Source of the DNA: Enterobacter oligotrophicus
GTDB lineage: Bacteria > Pseudomonadota > Gammaproteobacteria > Enterobacterales > Enterobacteriaceae
Assembly: GCF_009176645.1 (NCBI RefSeq)
Contig: NZ_AP019007.1
Coordinates: 2,604,001 to 2,668,000, forward strand
Direction: 5' to 3'
DNA: 64,000 nucleotides
Position numbers and translations under genes: made by a program. Positions 35,201 to 43,434 of this stretch are shown in pieces. Under the pieces are notes generated by a model that worked only from the letters and a program-made list of their open reading frames with translations, had not been told where the DNA came from and did not search any database. Each line of letters starts with the position of its first letter. Positions within the stretch are counted from its first letter, which is position 1.

Positions 35201-37784
35201 GACTAAGGTTTCTCAGCGTTTCCCGATCCGACAGTTGACTCGCAAGTATACGTGCTTCTGAGCCAACATCTTTCAGCGTCGCCATCCATTCCACCAATGC
35301 TTTCAGATCACTACTGTTACTGCTTTCGCCACGCCAGTGCGAGCCAAATGCACTATTGCCAAATTCGCGACAGTTAGCGATATTTTTTCGTAGCGCTTGT
35401 GCCTGGATAACATTGTCCAAAAGTTCGATTTGCTGCTGAATAGGTTGGTTGGTATCTCGAATGAGAGAGCGAGCAAGTGCACGTGAACGGCGCCATTCAC
35501 TATTCAAGACTTTGAATACACCCGTATGTATTGCAAGGTTATGACGAATTTGTGTAAGTTCAGTATCCCATATGGCGTCAGAAATGTGGGGATCGATATT
35601 CTGGCGCAAAGACTGTAAATCAGCGATCGCATTGACCAGCTCTCTGGCTTGTTCAACACCATGCTCCCATACGGAAGCGACAAAAGCCTGTGGGCTTGCA
35701 TCAGGTGCATCAGCCACGCGTCCGCTGAGCTCAATCAGGTTTTTGATTTCCTGAGAAGAACGATACTGAGACTCAGTTCCTAACTCTCTCGTCAGGCTGG
35801 TCACTGTTATTTGAATTTGAGGTAACAGTTGTAGTAATGTCCTCGCGGCTGAGAAAGCACCCGACAAAAGTTTTTCCGGTACAGTTTTCAGCTCATCTCT
35901 AAATTCAAGAAGAGGGCTATCAAAATGTTCCTCATGAATCACATTTTTAATTTCCTCAAAATTCTTCTCATAAATTTCACCCTGTTCAATTAGATTTTTT
36001 ATTTCGTAAAGAGAGTTAGACCAGACAGAGTTTACGAGTGCAACTTCTTCAAACTCAGGTGCCTGAGCTATGAGGCCAGTAATCTGAACAATTTTGTCCG
36101 CCTCGTTGAAAAGTACGGGTTCAGGTGTTACCCCTACTCGCACAGCCAAATCCATTATAGCCCTTTGAAAGTCATGCACTTTTTGCGACAACGCAGTGAT
36201 TTTTGGTATCAAGCGATCGAGTTCACCCGGCAAAACGGATTCTCGTTTTACGCCATTCCAGGGATGATTATGGGGTAGCCCAATATCTTCAATCCGTTCA
36301 ATAAGCTCTTTAACGAGATCCAGTCGTTTTAACAGATCGTTATTGCTCCATTCATCGAAGCCATGAAGATTAAAGTCCGTAGGTGTTTGCCCATTTTGGC
36401 GCAACCGTACCAATTGCCCAATTACCTGATAAGGGGTCAAACCCGAAGGTGTGTAGACTTTATGTAGACGTGCTGGGTGGGCATTCAGGGAATCGCGGGT
36501 TTCGGTTAAGTTCTCAATCAATTCATCAGGAAATTCACCGCGGGGTGAACCTAAATCCCATACCCGCTTCAATTCTTCGAGCAAAATTCGTTTATTGGCT
36601 TTATTGCTGTGAAGTTCTAAACAAGCATCACCTACCCCTGCTTGGTCTAAGCGTCGTTTGACCACTTCAAGAGCTGCCATTTTTTCTGCAACAAAGAGTA
36701 CCGTTTTTCCATCCGCAATGGCCGATGCAATGATATTGGCTATCGTCTGCGACTTACCCGTCCCCGGCGGCCCTTGTATAACAAGGTTTCTACCTCTCCT
36801 TACTTCATGAATCGCGAGCGTCTGAGAGCTATCACTATCCATAATATGAAGCATATCTTTTGGCATGATAATGGGGTCTATAGGGCTATCTTCTGAAAGA
36901 AGTCCATCGCTTTCATCGAACCCTTCTTCCATGAGCGCACGAATAAGATATTTTGATGTAATAGCTTCATCATCTGGCCAGTTAGCAGGGTCAAGATCGC
37001 GATACATCAAAAATTTAGAAAAAGAGAACAAACCAAGAACAATATCGTTGGCCCTAACTTCCCAATCTGTTTTCAATGCTATTGATTTCTGTACAGCCTC
37101 AAAGTAACCACTTACGTTAATTTCATCATCATCAGATTGCATTACCGGTAGGGTGATCTGGTGTACGCGTTCAAGGAAGGCTTCCAGAGAGAGATTAGGG
37201 ATGATGTCTTCTGAGCGCGCTTTTAGTTTAAATCTTTCTCCGGCGCTACCGCGTTCCAGACTGACTGGGACCAGTATCAAGGGAGCATAACGGACATTCT
37301 CTTTATTGGCGGGATCTACCCACTTCAATGTGCCCAGTGCCAGGAAAAGAATGTTTGCGCCTTGCTCCTCTTCTAGCGTTTTGGAGTCGTGGTACAAATC
37401 GAGTAATCGAGTCTGCAACCCTTTAGGTGTTAAACGAGTCTGCAGTTTGGTATCAAGATGCTGAGATTTTATATCAGTATCTTCTTCATCGAATTGATAA
37501 ATAAACCTTTTTTCTTCTGAAAGACCATCTTCAATCTCTTGGTCGTCTTCTTTTCCTGATTTACCATGCAAAAATGTGAACGTCTTTTTTTCATTAAAGA
37601 GAAGGTTGTAAACCAACTCAGAACGCTCATCAATCACTTCCAGGAAACGTGTATTTTTCGATCGCGGAATGTTGAGTAAGCGGTTCCTTGCCCCTAAATC
37701 CAGAAGTTCAGCCCTGGCTTTTTCAAGTTTTTGTTCTAAAGAAAGGGCGCCGTTTTGAAAGGTTGAGGTCTCAGTAGAATTCAT
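32220..37784 (-). CDS. DUF4011-helicase-Vsr-like nuclease fusion, probable anti-phage defence protein
   Basis: A giant 1854-residue protein. An N-terminal DUF4011-like region (about 15-300, LLDLGARNRLLNIPRS) leads into an SF1 (COG1112, AAA_11/AAA_12) helicase. Walker A GPPGTGKS is at 338-345, Walker B MDEASQ has Asp1223-Glu1224, VGDERQLPP is near 1248, and LISRAKRR is near 1465. A long, mostly helical insert (about 430-1150) separates the motifs. A Vsr/MTES_1575-like nuclease domain follows (about 1515-1625: FFIDLAIAD, then Glu1566-Cys-Asp1568 in IECDGSAYH, then RERDRLRQ and GWIIHRIWSTDW). A DUF3320-like C-terminal segment is near 1690-1760. The order matches the single-gene DUF4011-helicase-Vsr defence family (called hhe, from memory). 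No signal peptide or membrane segment is seen. The gene has about 40-43% GC in lines counted by hand, against about 60% in lldP, and lies alone between yibL and lldP. The ribosome-binding site is weak. Confidence 0.85.
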   Translation of the reverse strand: MNSTETSTFQNGALSLEQKLEKARAELLDLGARNRLLNIPRSKNTRFLEVIDERSELVYNLLFNEKKTFTFLHGKSGKEDDQEIEDGLSEEKRFIYQFDEEDTDIKSQHLDTKLQTRLTPKGLQTRLLDLYHDSKTLEEEQGANILFLALGTLKWVDPANKENVRYAPLILVPVSLERGSAGERFKLKARSEDIIPNLSLEAFLERVHQITLPVMQSDDDEINVSGYFEAVQKSIALKTDWEVRANDIVLGLFSFSKFLMYRDLDPANWPDDEAITSKYLIRALMEEGFDESDGLLSEDSPIDPIIMPKDMLHIMDSDSSQTLAIHEVRRGRNLVIQGPPGTGKSQTIANIIASAIADGKTVLFVAEKMAALEVVKRRLDQAGVGDACLELHSNKANKRILLEELKRVWDLGSPRGEFPDELIENLTETRDSLNAHPARLHKVYTPSGLTPYQVIGQLVRLRQNGQTPTDFNLHGFDEWSNNDLLKRLDLVKELIERIEDIGLPHNHPWNGVKRESVLPGELDRLIPKITALSQKVHDFQRAIMDLAVRVGVTPEPVLFNEADKIVQITGLIAQAPEFEEVALVNSVWSNSLYEIKNLIEQGEIYEKNFEEIKNVIHEEHFDSPLLEFRDELKTVPEKLLSGAFSAARTLLQLLPQIQITVTSLTRELGTESQYRSSQEIKNLIELSGRVADAPDASPQAFVASVWEHGVEQARELVNAIADLQSLRQNIDPHISDAIWDTELTQIRHNLAIHTGVFKVLNSEWRRSRALARSLIRDTNQPIQQQIELLDNVIQAQALRKNIANCREFGNSAFGSHWRGESSNSSDLKALVEWMATLKDVGSEARILASQLSDRETLRNLSQKLEQLLTQTDIELKQLWKAFGTTPESWFDNHYSIKRVPLGFIEVLAQKLSRIDSTSHQVFKDPADNPGERLETVKKIIALQYQKKTIESQSELGRAAFGSEWLNTRSNWKNLISDYVWMEKYGDLRFICATIKDRSELLNSANQLSATRFSIIDELENLANELESTTDTLFHLDNQHLRIDSVLNKLTLWTANAEQLSKWVAWQHRRNQANKLGLSEVVERLEDGRLPFSICYSSVEYTYYESLFSLMAKETPSLSRFDGDLHNRKVQHFAEMDLRRIKSSSIEVARAHHRRIPSKIGAAGPVGVLRAEMARKRGHMPIRQLMLKAGPAIQAIKPVMMMSPLSVAQFLIPGKQKFDLLVMDEASQIQPVDAIGAIARCEQVVVVGDERQLPPTSFFSRMTEASNDDGDEDSTQVADIESILGLFVARGLPQRMLRWHYRSRHQSLIAVSNSQFYENKLFIVPSPFTEEAGMGLRFHYVENGVFESGEGNANPIEAKRIATAILEHAQQYPEMSLGVATFSVSQRKAIQDELEILRRLNPQYEDFFNSHPAEPFFIKNLENIQGDERDVIMISVGYARNKQGYLAMRFGPLGSQGGERRLNVLISRAKRRCEVFASITDEDIDLGRTKGVGVLAFKLFLQYARTGRLSMSTVSGRPMDSVFEEQVASALQNRGYQVHPQVGIAGFFIDLAIADPELPGRYLLGIECDGSAYHSSRSARERDRLRQAVLEDHGWIIHRIWSTDWFQRPEEQLQKVIYAIENAKRELNSRTEHIYGRSRAVPVDIVTVEREDVVEVGLDRTDSANDQSIIYEEAQPEANLSYALHETPTGILADMVEKIVFTESPIHLSELITRLRSAWGLQRAGARIESVVNQAAQIACRRGKIYKEHEFFIHKEVAIRLRNRQNVLSASIRKPELIAPIEIASGVFDIVSASLGATEDEIITSISRMLGFKSTSSLLRKVISDVIEQEIKDNRLKQQDGLIVIGDTSSVQNAV

Positions 37785-38050
37785 AAAATTTATAACCTAA
37801 TGCAATGACATACCATCATGCCAATGAAAATATATTATATTTCAATGGCGTGCCGTGTGTATTAGTTAGATCGAAAGAAATGAATGTCCACTTTACTCTC
37901 AACAAAGAGAATTGTGAACCAACAGAGTTTACTATTACTTGTTTACATTTGCGGCCTGCAGACCGGTATTTTAGATAATAAAAAAACCCAATACATTCCC
38001 ATGATGAATATATTGGGCTGGTTTGTATTTAACTTAACTTAAATTAAGTA
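37785..38050. other. AT-rich gap upstream of the helicase gene
   Basis: A 266-bp region, strongly A/T-rich next to the helicase start, presumably holding its promoter. No gene or direct repeat of an integration event was recognised. The part nearest yibL contains the terminator listed separately. Confidence 0.5.
37979..38018 (-). terminator. Terminator of mtlADR-yibL
   Basis: On the minus strand CCCAATATATTC ... GAATGTATTGGG forms a 12-bp stem with one mismatch, followed by seven T residues. It lies 33 bp after the yibL stop and would insulate the helicase gene from mtl transcription. Confidence 0.88.
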
Positions 38051-38413
38051 TCAGAAAGCCGTCTTACAAAAACCTGTCATCTCTTTCAGGCCCATTTCAC
38101 GGCCAAGTTCTGTCATCGGGTGTACCACCACCAGACCACGGACGCTTTTTTTCAGCTTGCCCATATCGGCCTGCTCTTTTTTGGTGATCGCACGGCGATG
38201 CGGCATATTCATCAGCTTCTGCGCTTCTTTGCTCAGCTTCTGGCCTTTAACTTCACGCAGGCGGTCGATTTCGGCTTCCAGCTTAGCGGTCTCTTTCTCC
38301 AGCTCGGCATACTTCTCAGCGGAATCAACCAGTGACAGGCCCGCCATCTGGTGACGGATCAGATCCAGACGGTCGCTCAGGCGTTTAATTTCGTTCTTTT
38401 CGACTTCTTTCAT
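38051..38413 (-). CDS. yibL: YibL, conserved ribosome-associated protein
   Basis: A 120-residue, highly charged protein matching E. coli YibL in length and sequence. Most of residues 1-65 look like a coiled coil (heptad-rich [37 protein letters not shown]), followed by a basic region ([19 protein letters not shown]). It has been reported to associate with ribosomes, but its function is not established. It lies downstream of mtlR in the same direction. Confidence 0.92.
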   Translation of the reverse strand: MKEVEKNEIKRLSDRLDLIRHQMAGLSLVDSAEKYAELEKETAKLEAEIDRLREVKGQKLSKEAQKLMNMPHRRAITKKEQADMGKLKKSVRGLVVVHPMTELGREMGLKEMTGFCKTAF

Positions 38414-38471
38414 GACAAATAACTCTAAATACGGGGGAATTTACAGCAAGGATACACCAATGTGCGCAGGC

Positions 38472-39062
38472 TTACTTCTGAAACGCTTTTTTTAAGCTGA
38501 TTCGGGAAATCAGCTCAGTCAGGGAAAGAACCATGGTGGAGCGGACAACCTGCTGATAACGCAGCTTTTGCATTGCGTACAGTTCAGGATCGCTGTTATC
38601 AAAATGGGGAGCAGGGGGAAGGGCGCTGACGCAATGCAGCTCGCCGAACGGCCCCAGAATTTCATCATCGGTAAAGCTATATTCATTACCGTCATGATTT
38701 AACTCTTCGCGCAGCGCCATCAGCAGCTCAGCATCTTCATACTCTGGCCTGCTCAGCACGCCAAGACCATAAATCAGCTTCAGGCGCACCGATAAATCGC
38801 CCAGCGGTCCGTCTCCGTCCAGTAACGGTTCTACAGCATACTTTACCGCATAGTCGTCTTTGCGAAACACCTGAAGTACCAGAATGTTCACCGCTTCGGT
38901 TAACAGCTCAACCGCGGCAATCAGGAAACTTCGTACGGTTTTGCCAGCATTCAGACGCTCAAGCACACGATTTTCAAAGGCCTGGGTTTGTTCCATTATT
39001 GCCTGCATATCTGACAATCTGTAATTTGGGCGCAGGCTAACCTGCGCCGCACTCTGCATCAT
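38472..39062 (-). CDS. mtlR: Mannitol operon repressor MtlR
   Basis: A 195-196-residue protein matching E. coli MtlR from [16 protein letters not shown] to the end (ISLKKAFQK). MtlR lowers expression of mtlADR but has no recognisable DNA-binding domain and probably acts through a partner. The first ATG (39062) overlaps the mtlD stop in ATGA. The adjacent ATG at 39059 gives exactly the K-12 length, and either may be used. Confidence 0.94.
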   Translation of the reverse strand: MMQSAAQVSLRPNYRLSDMQAIMEQTQAFENRVLERLNAGKTVRSFLIAAVELLTEAVNILVLQVFRKDDYAVKYAVEPLLDGDGPLGDLSVRLKLIYGLGVLSRPEYEDAELLMALREELNHDGNEYSFTDDEILGPFGELHCVSALPPAPHFDNSDPELYAMQKLRYQQVVRSTMVLSLTELISRISLKKAFQK

Positions 39063-40207
39063 TTGGTTGCGTTGTATGCGTTAACCGCCTCCACAACCAC
39101 GTCGCTGTTGGCATCCAGACCGGAAACCTGCGCCAGCGCAGCCTGTGCGCCTTTGCTGTCAATCAGCTCTGCCAGCTCAATCGCCTGTGGGTCCTGCTCG
39201 CTGCGGTAGTGCATCGCGGCGGCAATCCCTTTCACCAGGTTGGCATGTGGCAGGCCGTATTCCAGCGTGCCCAGTAGCGGCTTAATCAGACGATCGCCTG
39301 CGCTCAGTTTACGCAACGGCTGACGGCCCACGCGCTCAACGTCATCTTTCAGATACGGGTTTTCAAAACGACCGAGGATTTTCTGGATGTATGCTGCGTG
39401 TTTGTCAGCATCAAAACCGTAGCGTTTGATCAGCACCGCACCGCTCTCTTCCATCGCACCTTTTACCACAGCGCGGATGTTCTCATCGAGGATCGCGTCA
39501 CGGATGGTCTGATGACCGGCCAATTTTCCGAGGTACGCGGTTATAGCATGCCCGGTGTTCAGCGTGAAGAGTTTACGTTCGACAAATGCCATCAGATTAT
39601 CCGTTAATTCCATTCCCGGAATGGTCGGCAACGCACCCTTAAACTGAGTTTTATCGACGATCCACTCGCTGAAGGTTTCAACAGTCACTTCCAGCGGGTC
39701 GTTGGTGGCAGATTCTGACGGCGGGACGATACGGTCAACGGCGGAATCAACAAACCCGACATGTGCTTCAACCCAGGCTTTATCTTCATCCGCGACGGCA
39801 GCGAGAACGTGGCCTTTCAACTGCGTGGTGCCGCGCACCATGTTTTCACAGGCGATGATGTTCAGCGGCGCTTCAATGCCCTGCGCTTTACGCTTAGCCA
39901 GACCTTTTGCCACCGCAGGGGCAATGCGCTCAAGTACCACCGGACCCACCGCGGTGGTGACCAGATCAACGCTGGCAATCAGGTCGATAACGTCGTCGCC
40001 GATGCTGCTCACCGCGTTCACGCCAGACACCGTCTCGACCTGCTCATTTTCGCCTACCACGTGGACCTGATAGCTATGACGGGCATTCAGGGCGTCAAGC
40101 ACCACCTGGTTCACATCGGCGAATGTCAGCGTAATACCCGCGTCTGCCAGCAGTTTGCCGATAAAACCACGACCAATATTACCTGCGCCAAAATGTAATG
40201 CTTTCAT
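39059..40207 (-). CDS. mtlD: Mannitol-1-phosphate 5-dehydrogenase
   Basis: A 382-residue NAD+ enzyme from ATG 40207 ([17 protein letters not shown]), the start and length of E. coli MtlD. It oxidises mannitol 1-phosphate to fructose 6-phosphate. The Rossmann motif is [10 protein letters not shown] at 5-14, and the family signature with catalytic lysine lies in the [19 protein letters not shown] segment near 213. An in-frame ATG at 40225 adds six residues and is not conserved. It is the second gene of mtlADR. Confidence 0.96.
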   Translation of the reverse strand: MKALHFGAGNIGRGFIGKLLADAGITLTFADVNQVVLDALNARHSYQVHVVGENEQVETVSGVNAVSSIGDDVIDLIASVDLVTTAVGPVVLERIAPAVAKGLAKRKAQGIEAPLNIIACENMVRGTTQLKGHVLAAVADEDKAWVEAHVGFVDSAVDRIVPPSESATNDPLEVTVETFSEWIVDKTQFKGALPTIPGMELTDNLMAFVERKLFTLNTGHAITAYLGKLAGHQTIRDAILDENIRAVVKGAMEESGAVLIKRYGFDADKHAAYIQKILGRFENPYLKDDVERVGRQPLRKLSAGDRLIKPLLGTLEYGLPHANLVKGIAAAMHYRSEQDPQAIELAELIDSKGAQAALAQVSGLDANSDVVVEAVNAYNATK

Positions 40208-40236
40208 AGTATTAACCTTCATCAATGTTTTTACCC

Positions 40237-40294
40237 GAGAGGGCTGGGGTGAGGCTTTTCCCTCACCCTAGCCCTCTCCCCGGTGGGGAGAGGG
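40237..40294. repeat. Double GC-rich hairpin repeat between mtlA and mtlD
   Basis: A long palindromic arrangement: GAGAGGGCTGGGGTGAGG facing CCCTCACCCTAGCCCTCTC, followed by a third arm GGGGAGAGGG. It lies between two genes of one operon, so it should form strong mRNA hairpins that could protect mtlA mRNA or reduce mtlD expression. Confidence 0.75.
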
Positions 40295-40302
40295 AAGAGA
40301 AC

Positions 40303-42210
40303 TTACTTGTTCAGCAGTGCCAGCACTTCTTCCACGCTGGTGGTATTGGCCAGACGTTCAATAACCGTTTCGTCATCCAGAGCATTGGTCAGGCTGGTAA
40401 TCACCTGAATGTGCTCGTTGTTACGTGCGGCGATACCAATCACCAGACGGGCGATGTCGTCTTCTTCTTCACCGAAGCGCACGCCATCCGGATACTGACA
40501 GAACACCACGCCGGTTTTCAGCACGCGGTCTTTCGCTTCAACCGTACCGTGTGGAACCGCGATGGATTCGCCCAGGTAGGTTGGCGTCAGTTTTTCACGT
40601 TCCAGCATTGCGTCAACATATTCAGGCTGAACGTAGCCACCTTTCACCAGTTGCTCACCGGCAAAGCGAATCGCCTCTTCTTTGGTGCTTGCGGTACGGC
40701 CGAGGAAGATGTTCTCCGCACCCAGTTTAAACAGGTGGGCGTTGCTCTCGTCGAAGCTGTCCTGCAGGCTGCTACGTACTTTGACTTCATTGTCTTCGTG
40801 ACGCTGCGCCGCGACCAGACGCTCAGTCAGGCTGGTGTACAGGCCGCTGTCGAGGAAGTTGGTCAGCGAAATGTGCTGTGCCTGTGGCACCTGACGCATG
40901 GCGCGTTCGGTCAGATCGCGGTGCGTAATGACCAGGTCAACATCCGGCGGCAGGCTGTTAATCGCGCTGTTGGTGACAGAGATGTTGGTCAGGCCCGCAT
41001 CCTGCACTTTTTTACGCAGCACGCCCGCACCCATTGCACTGGAACCCATACCGGCGTCGCAGGCAACGATGATTTTACGCACGTGGCTCAGGTCGTTAGA
41101 GACATCGCCAGCCGCCAGCGGCGTTGCGCCTTTGGATTCAGCTTTCATGTCATGCATACGACGGGTTGCTGCTTCGATGTCGTCGTCTTCTTTCACTTTG
41201 CTGGTTTTCAGCAGAATAGACGCGACGACGAAGGAGACCGCCATTGCCGCACAGATTGCCGCGATGTTAGCGAAGTAAGCACCTTTCGGCGTCATCGCCA
41301 GAACAGCCAGGATGGAGCCTGGAGAGGCCGGGGAAACCAGGCCGCCGTTCAGCACGCTCAGGGTGAATACGCCAGTCATACCACCGAGGATAACGGCCAG
41401 GATCAGACGTGGGTTCATCAGCACGTATGGGAAGTAAATTTCGTGGATACCGCCCAGGAAGTGGATGATAGCCGCACCGCCCGCAGACTGCTTCGCGCTG
41501 CCGCGACCAAAGAACATATACGCCAGCAGAACGCCCATACCCGGACCAGGGTTGGCTTCAATCAGGAAGAAGATGGACTTGCCGAGGTCATGAGACTGCT
41601 GAATACCCAGCGGTGAGAAGATACCGTGGTTGATGGCGTTGTTAAGGAACAGGATTTTCGCCGGTTCAACAAAGATAGACGCCAGCGGCAGCATGTCGTG
41701 CGCAACCATGAAGTTAACGCCCGCAGCCAGAATTTTGGACAGCACTTCAACCGCAGGACCAATGCCGAGGAACGCCAGAATCGCGAGGATCATCCCGATG
41801 ATGCCCGCAGAGAAGTTGTTCACCAGCATTTCGAAGCCGGATTTGATTTTACCATCAACCCAGACGTCGAATTTCTTAATCGCCCAGCCGCCCAGAGGAC
41901 CGGCAATCATGGCACCGAGGAACATCGGCATATCCGCGCCGACGATCACACCCATCGTTGTGATGGCACCCACTACGCCACCACGGTCACCGCCCACCAG
42001 ACGACCACCGGTATAACCGATGAGCAGAGGCAGCAGGTAGGTAATCATTGGGCCAACGAGCTTCGCCAGCGTTTCGTTAGGCAACCACCCTGTCGGAATG
42101 AACAATGCAGTGATAATACCCCACGCGATAAACGCGCCGATATTTGGCATCACCATGTTGCTGAGGAAACGACCAAAGCTTTGAACTTTGATCTTGAAAT
42201 CGGATGACAT
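40303..42210 (-). CDS. mtlA: Mannitol-specific PTS enzyme IICBA
   Basis: A 635-residue fused permease matching E. coli MtlA. The order is EIIC (about 1-345, membrane; GGIHEIYFPYVLMNPR near 255), EIIB (Cys384 in IVACDAGMGSSA) and EIIA (His554 in AVPHGT). Phosphate passes from HPr to His554, then Cys384, then mannitol as it enters. It is the first gene of mtlADR. Expression should depend strongly on cAMP-CRP given the four sites upstream. The ribosome-binding site AAGGGGTG precedes the ATG. Confidence 0.98.
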   Translation of the reverse strand: MSSDFKIKVQSFGRFLSNMVMPNIGAFIAWGIITALFIPTGWLPNETLAKLVGPMITYLLPLLIGYTGGRLVGGDRGGVVGAITTMGVIVGADMPMFLGAMIAGPLGGWAIKKFDVWVDGKIKSGFEMLVNNFSAGIIGMILAILAFLGIGPAVEVLSKILAAGVNFMVAHDMLPLASIFVEPAKILFLNNAINHGIFSPLGIQQSHDLGKSIFFLIEANPGPGMGVLLAYMFFGRGSAKQSAGGAAIIHFLGGIHEIYFPYVLMNPRLILAVILGGMTGVFTLSVLNGGLVSPASPGSILAVLAMTPKGAYFANIAAICAAMAVSFVVASILLKTSKVKEDDDIEAATRRMHDMKAESKGATPLAAGDVSNDLSHVRKIIVACDAGMGSSAMGAGVLRKKVQDAGLTNISVTNSAINSLPPDVDLVITHRDLTERAMRQVPQAQHISLTNFLDSGLYTSLTERLVAAQRHEDNEVKVRSSLQDSFDESNAHLFKLGAENIFLGRTASTKEEAIRFAGEQLVKGGYVQPEYVDAMLEREKLTPTYLGESIAVPHGTVEAKDRVLKTGVVFCQYPDGVRFGEEEDDIARLVIGIAARNNEHIQVITSLTNALDDETVIERLANTTSVEEVLALLNK

Positions 42211-42352
42211 AAAACACCCCTTCTTATGTTTACGCTTAGGCTTGCGGCCCGAGGTTTATCGTTAATGTGCGGCGGCAGAGGTAGCCGGGCCCTGTTCTGA
42301 TGCTGTGAAATCTGGCACTGAATCGTTCAACTGTCCAGACACCGGAAATTTG

Positions 42353-42368
42353 TGTGATCTTAGTCACG
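42353..42368. promoter_or_regulatory. CRP site 1 upstream of mtlA
   Basis: TGTGATCTTAGTCACG, with TGTGA and TCAC arms six bases apart; the last base deviates from TCACA. It is nearest to mtlA and likely to be the site contacting the promoter. Confidence 0.75.
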
Positions 42369-42396
42369 TAAATGTAGGGGGTGGGGTGATTATTGA

Positions 42397-42412
42397 TGTG
42401 ATGTTGATCACA
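42397..42412. promoter_or_regulatory. CRP site 2 upstream of mtlA
   Basis: TGTGATGTTGATCACA, an exact TGTGA-N6-TCACA consensus. Confidence 0.85.
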
Positions 42413-42469
42413 TATCTGGTGCGTAAAAAAAATACAACGGTCAGAAATAAGCCAGAAAGCCCCTTGTTT

Positions 42470-42485
42470 TGTGATTAATGTCACA
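42470..42485. promoter_or_regulatory. CRP site 3 upstream of mtlA
   Basis: TGTGATTAATGTCACA, an exact TGTGA-N6-TCACA consensus, 73 bp (about seven helical turns) from site 2. Confidence 0.85.
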
Positions 42486-42513
42486 TTTGAATGTCGTTGG
42501 TTTGTTTCTGGAT

Positions 42514-42529
42514 TGTGACTGAATTCACA
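42514..42529. promoter_or_regulatory. CRP site 4 upstream of mtlA
   Basis: TGTGACTGAATTCACA, an exact TGTGA-N6-TCACA consensus, 44 bp (about four turns) from site 3. Confidence 0.85.
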
Positions 42530-42722
42530 AAATATTTTGATGCAGAATTCTCCGGATGTGATCGCCAACAACTTCTGCTTTACGGTCAACGCAGAATGAA
42601 AGAAAGCAACACCGTTAACTTAACTAAAACATCTCTCTAATGTGGTATAGCGAAAAGCATAAACCTGCCTTTTTTCATCGCTTGATCCATACTGACCTCT
42701 TTGTGGACATCAAGGATAAGCA

Positions 42723-43331
42723 ATGAAACTCATCGGCAGTTACACCAGTCCCTTCGTGCGTAAAATCTCGATCCTTCTGCTGGAGAAAGGGATTGAATTT
42801 GAATTCGTGAATGAACAGCCTTATAACGCAGAGAATGGCGTTGCGCAGTACAACCCGCTGGGGAAAGTGCCAGCGCTGGTGGCAGACGACGGTGAATACT
42901 GGTTTGATTCCCCCATCATTGCAGAGTATATCGAGCTTCTTGATATCGCTCCGGCTATGCTGCCGCAAGAGCCAAAAGCTGCGCTGGCGTTAAAGCAAAT
43001 TGAAGCTCTGGCCGATGGCATTATGGATGCAGCGCTTGCCTCCGTGCGCGAGCAGGCCAGACCAGCAGCCCAGCAGTCGGAAACCGAGCTTCTGCGCCAG
43101 CGTGAGAAAATCAGCCGTAGCCTGGACAGGTGCGAACAATTAATCCGGGACGGCAACATCCAGAATGATGACGTGAACCTGGCGACGATTGCCATCGCCT
43201 GCGCCATCGGCTACCTCAATTTCCGTCGCGTCTCTCCTGGCTGGTGCGTTGAGCGCCCGTTGCTGGTGAAGCTGGCGGAGACGCTCTTCCAGCGCGAAAG
43301 TTTTGCCCGTACCGAACCGCCAAAGGCTTGA
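42723..43331 (+). CDS. yibF: YibF, glutathione S-transferase homologue
   Basis: A 202-residue protein matching E. coli YibF. It has an N-terminal thioredoxin-like domain ([18 protein letters not shown]; the cis-proline motif KVPAL near 53 and the glutathione-contact DSPIIAEYI near 65) and a C-terminal helical domain. The substrate is unknown. Serine occupies the active-site region in the place of a tyrosine or cysteine of other classes. It is divergent from mtlA and followed by selA. Confidence 0.93.
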   Translation: MKLIGSYTSPFVRKISILLLEKGIEFEFVNEQPYNAENGVAQYNPLGKVPALVADDGEYWFDSPIIAEYIELLDIAPAMLPQEPKAALALKQIEALADGIMDAALASVREQARPAAQQSETELLRQREKISRSLDRCEQLIRDGNIQNDDVNLATIAIACAIGYLNFRRVSPGWCVERPLLVKLAETLFQRESFARTEPPKA

Positions 43332-43384
43332 TTCGGGTTATAACACTTCATGGCCGGAGGCTGTACAATCCCTCCTCATGTTGA

Positions 43385-43408
43385 CTCCCTCTCCCGTCGG
43401 GAGGGGGG
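43385..43408. repeat. Short GC-rich hairpin repeat before selA
   Basis: CTCCCTCTCCCG-TC-GGGAGGGGGGA, a further member of the CCCTCTCCC family, 27 bp before the selA start. Confidence 0.6.
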
Positions 43409-43434
43409 ATGATATTTACTCGCCAGGCGCTTTC

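Larger units (their letters stand above)
42211..42722. promoter_or_regulatory. mtlA-yibF divergent control region
   Basis: A 512-bp region without a gene. It holds four perfect CRP sites (listed separately), spread about 145-320 bp upstream of mtlA, plus CRP-like half-sites such as TGTGAAATCTGGCAC near 42304. The yibF-proximal part (42600-42722) is AT-rich and should contain the yibF promoter; no operator was recognised there. Confidence 0.7.

Noticed and set aside
40225..41616. Long plus-strand reading frame (463 codons) antisense to mtlA, and a further one at 41626-42207
   Set aside because: They are mirror frames of the well-supported mtlA coding sequence, rich in His, Gln and Arg as antisense frames usually are, with no recognisable domain or ribosome-binding site.
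42236..42589. 117-codon minus-strand frame in the mtlA control region
   Set aside because: It runs through four CRP sites, has no ribosome-binding site and is not recognisable as a protein family.
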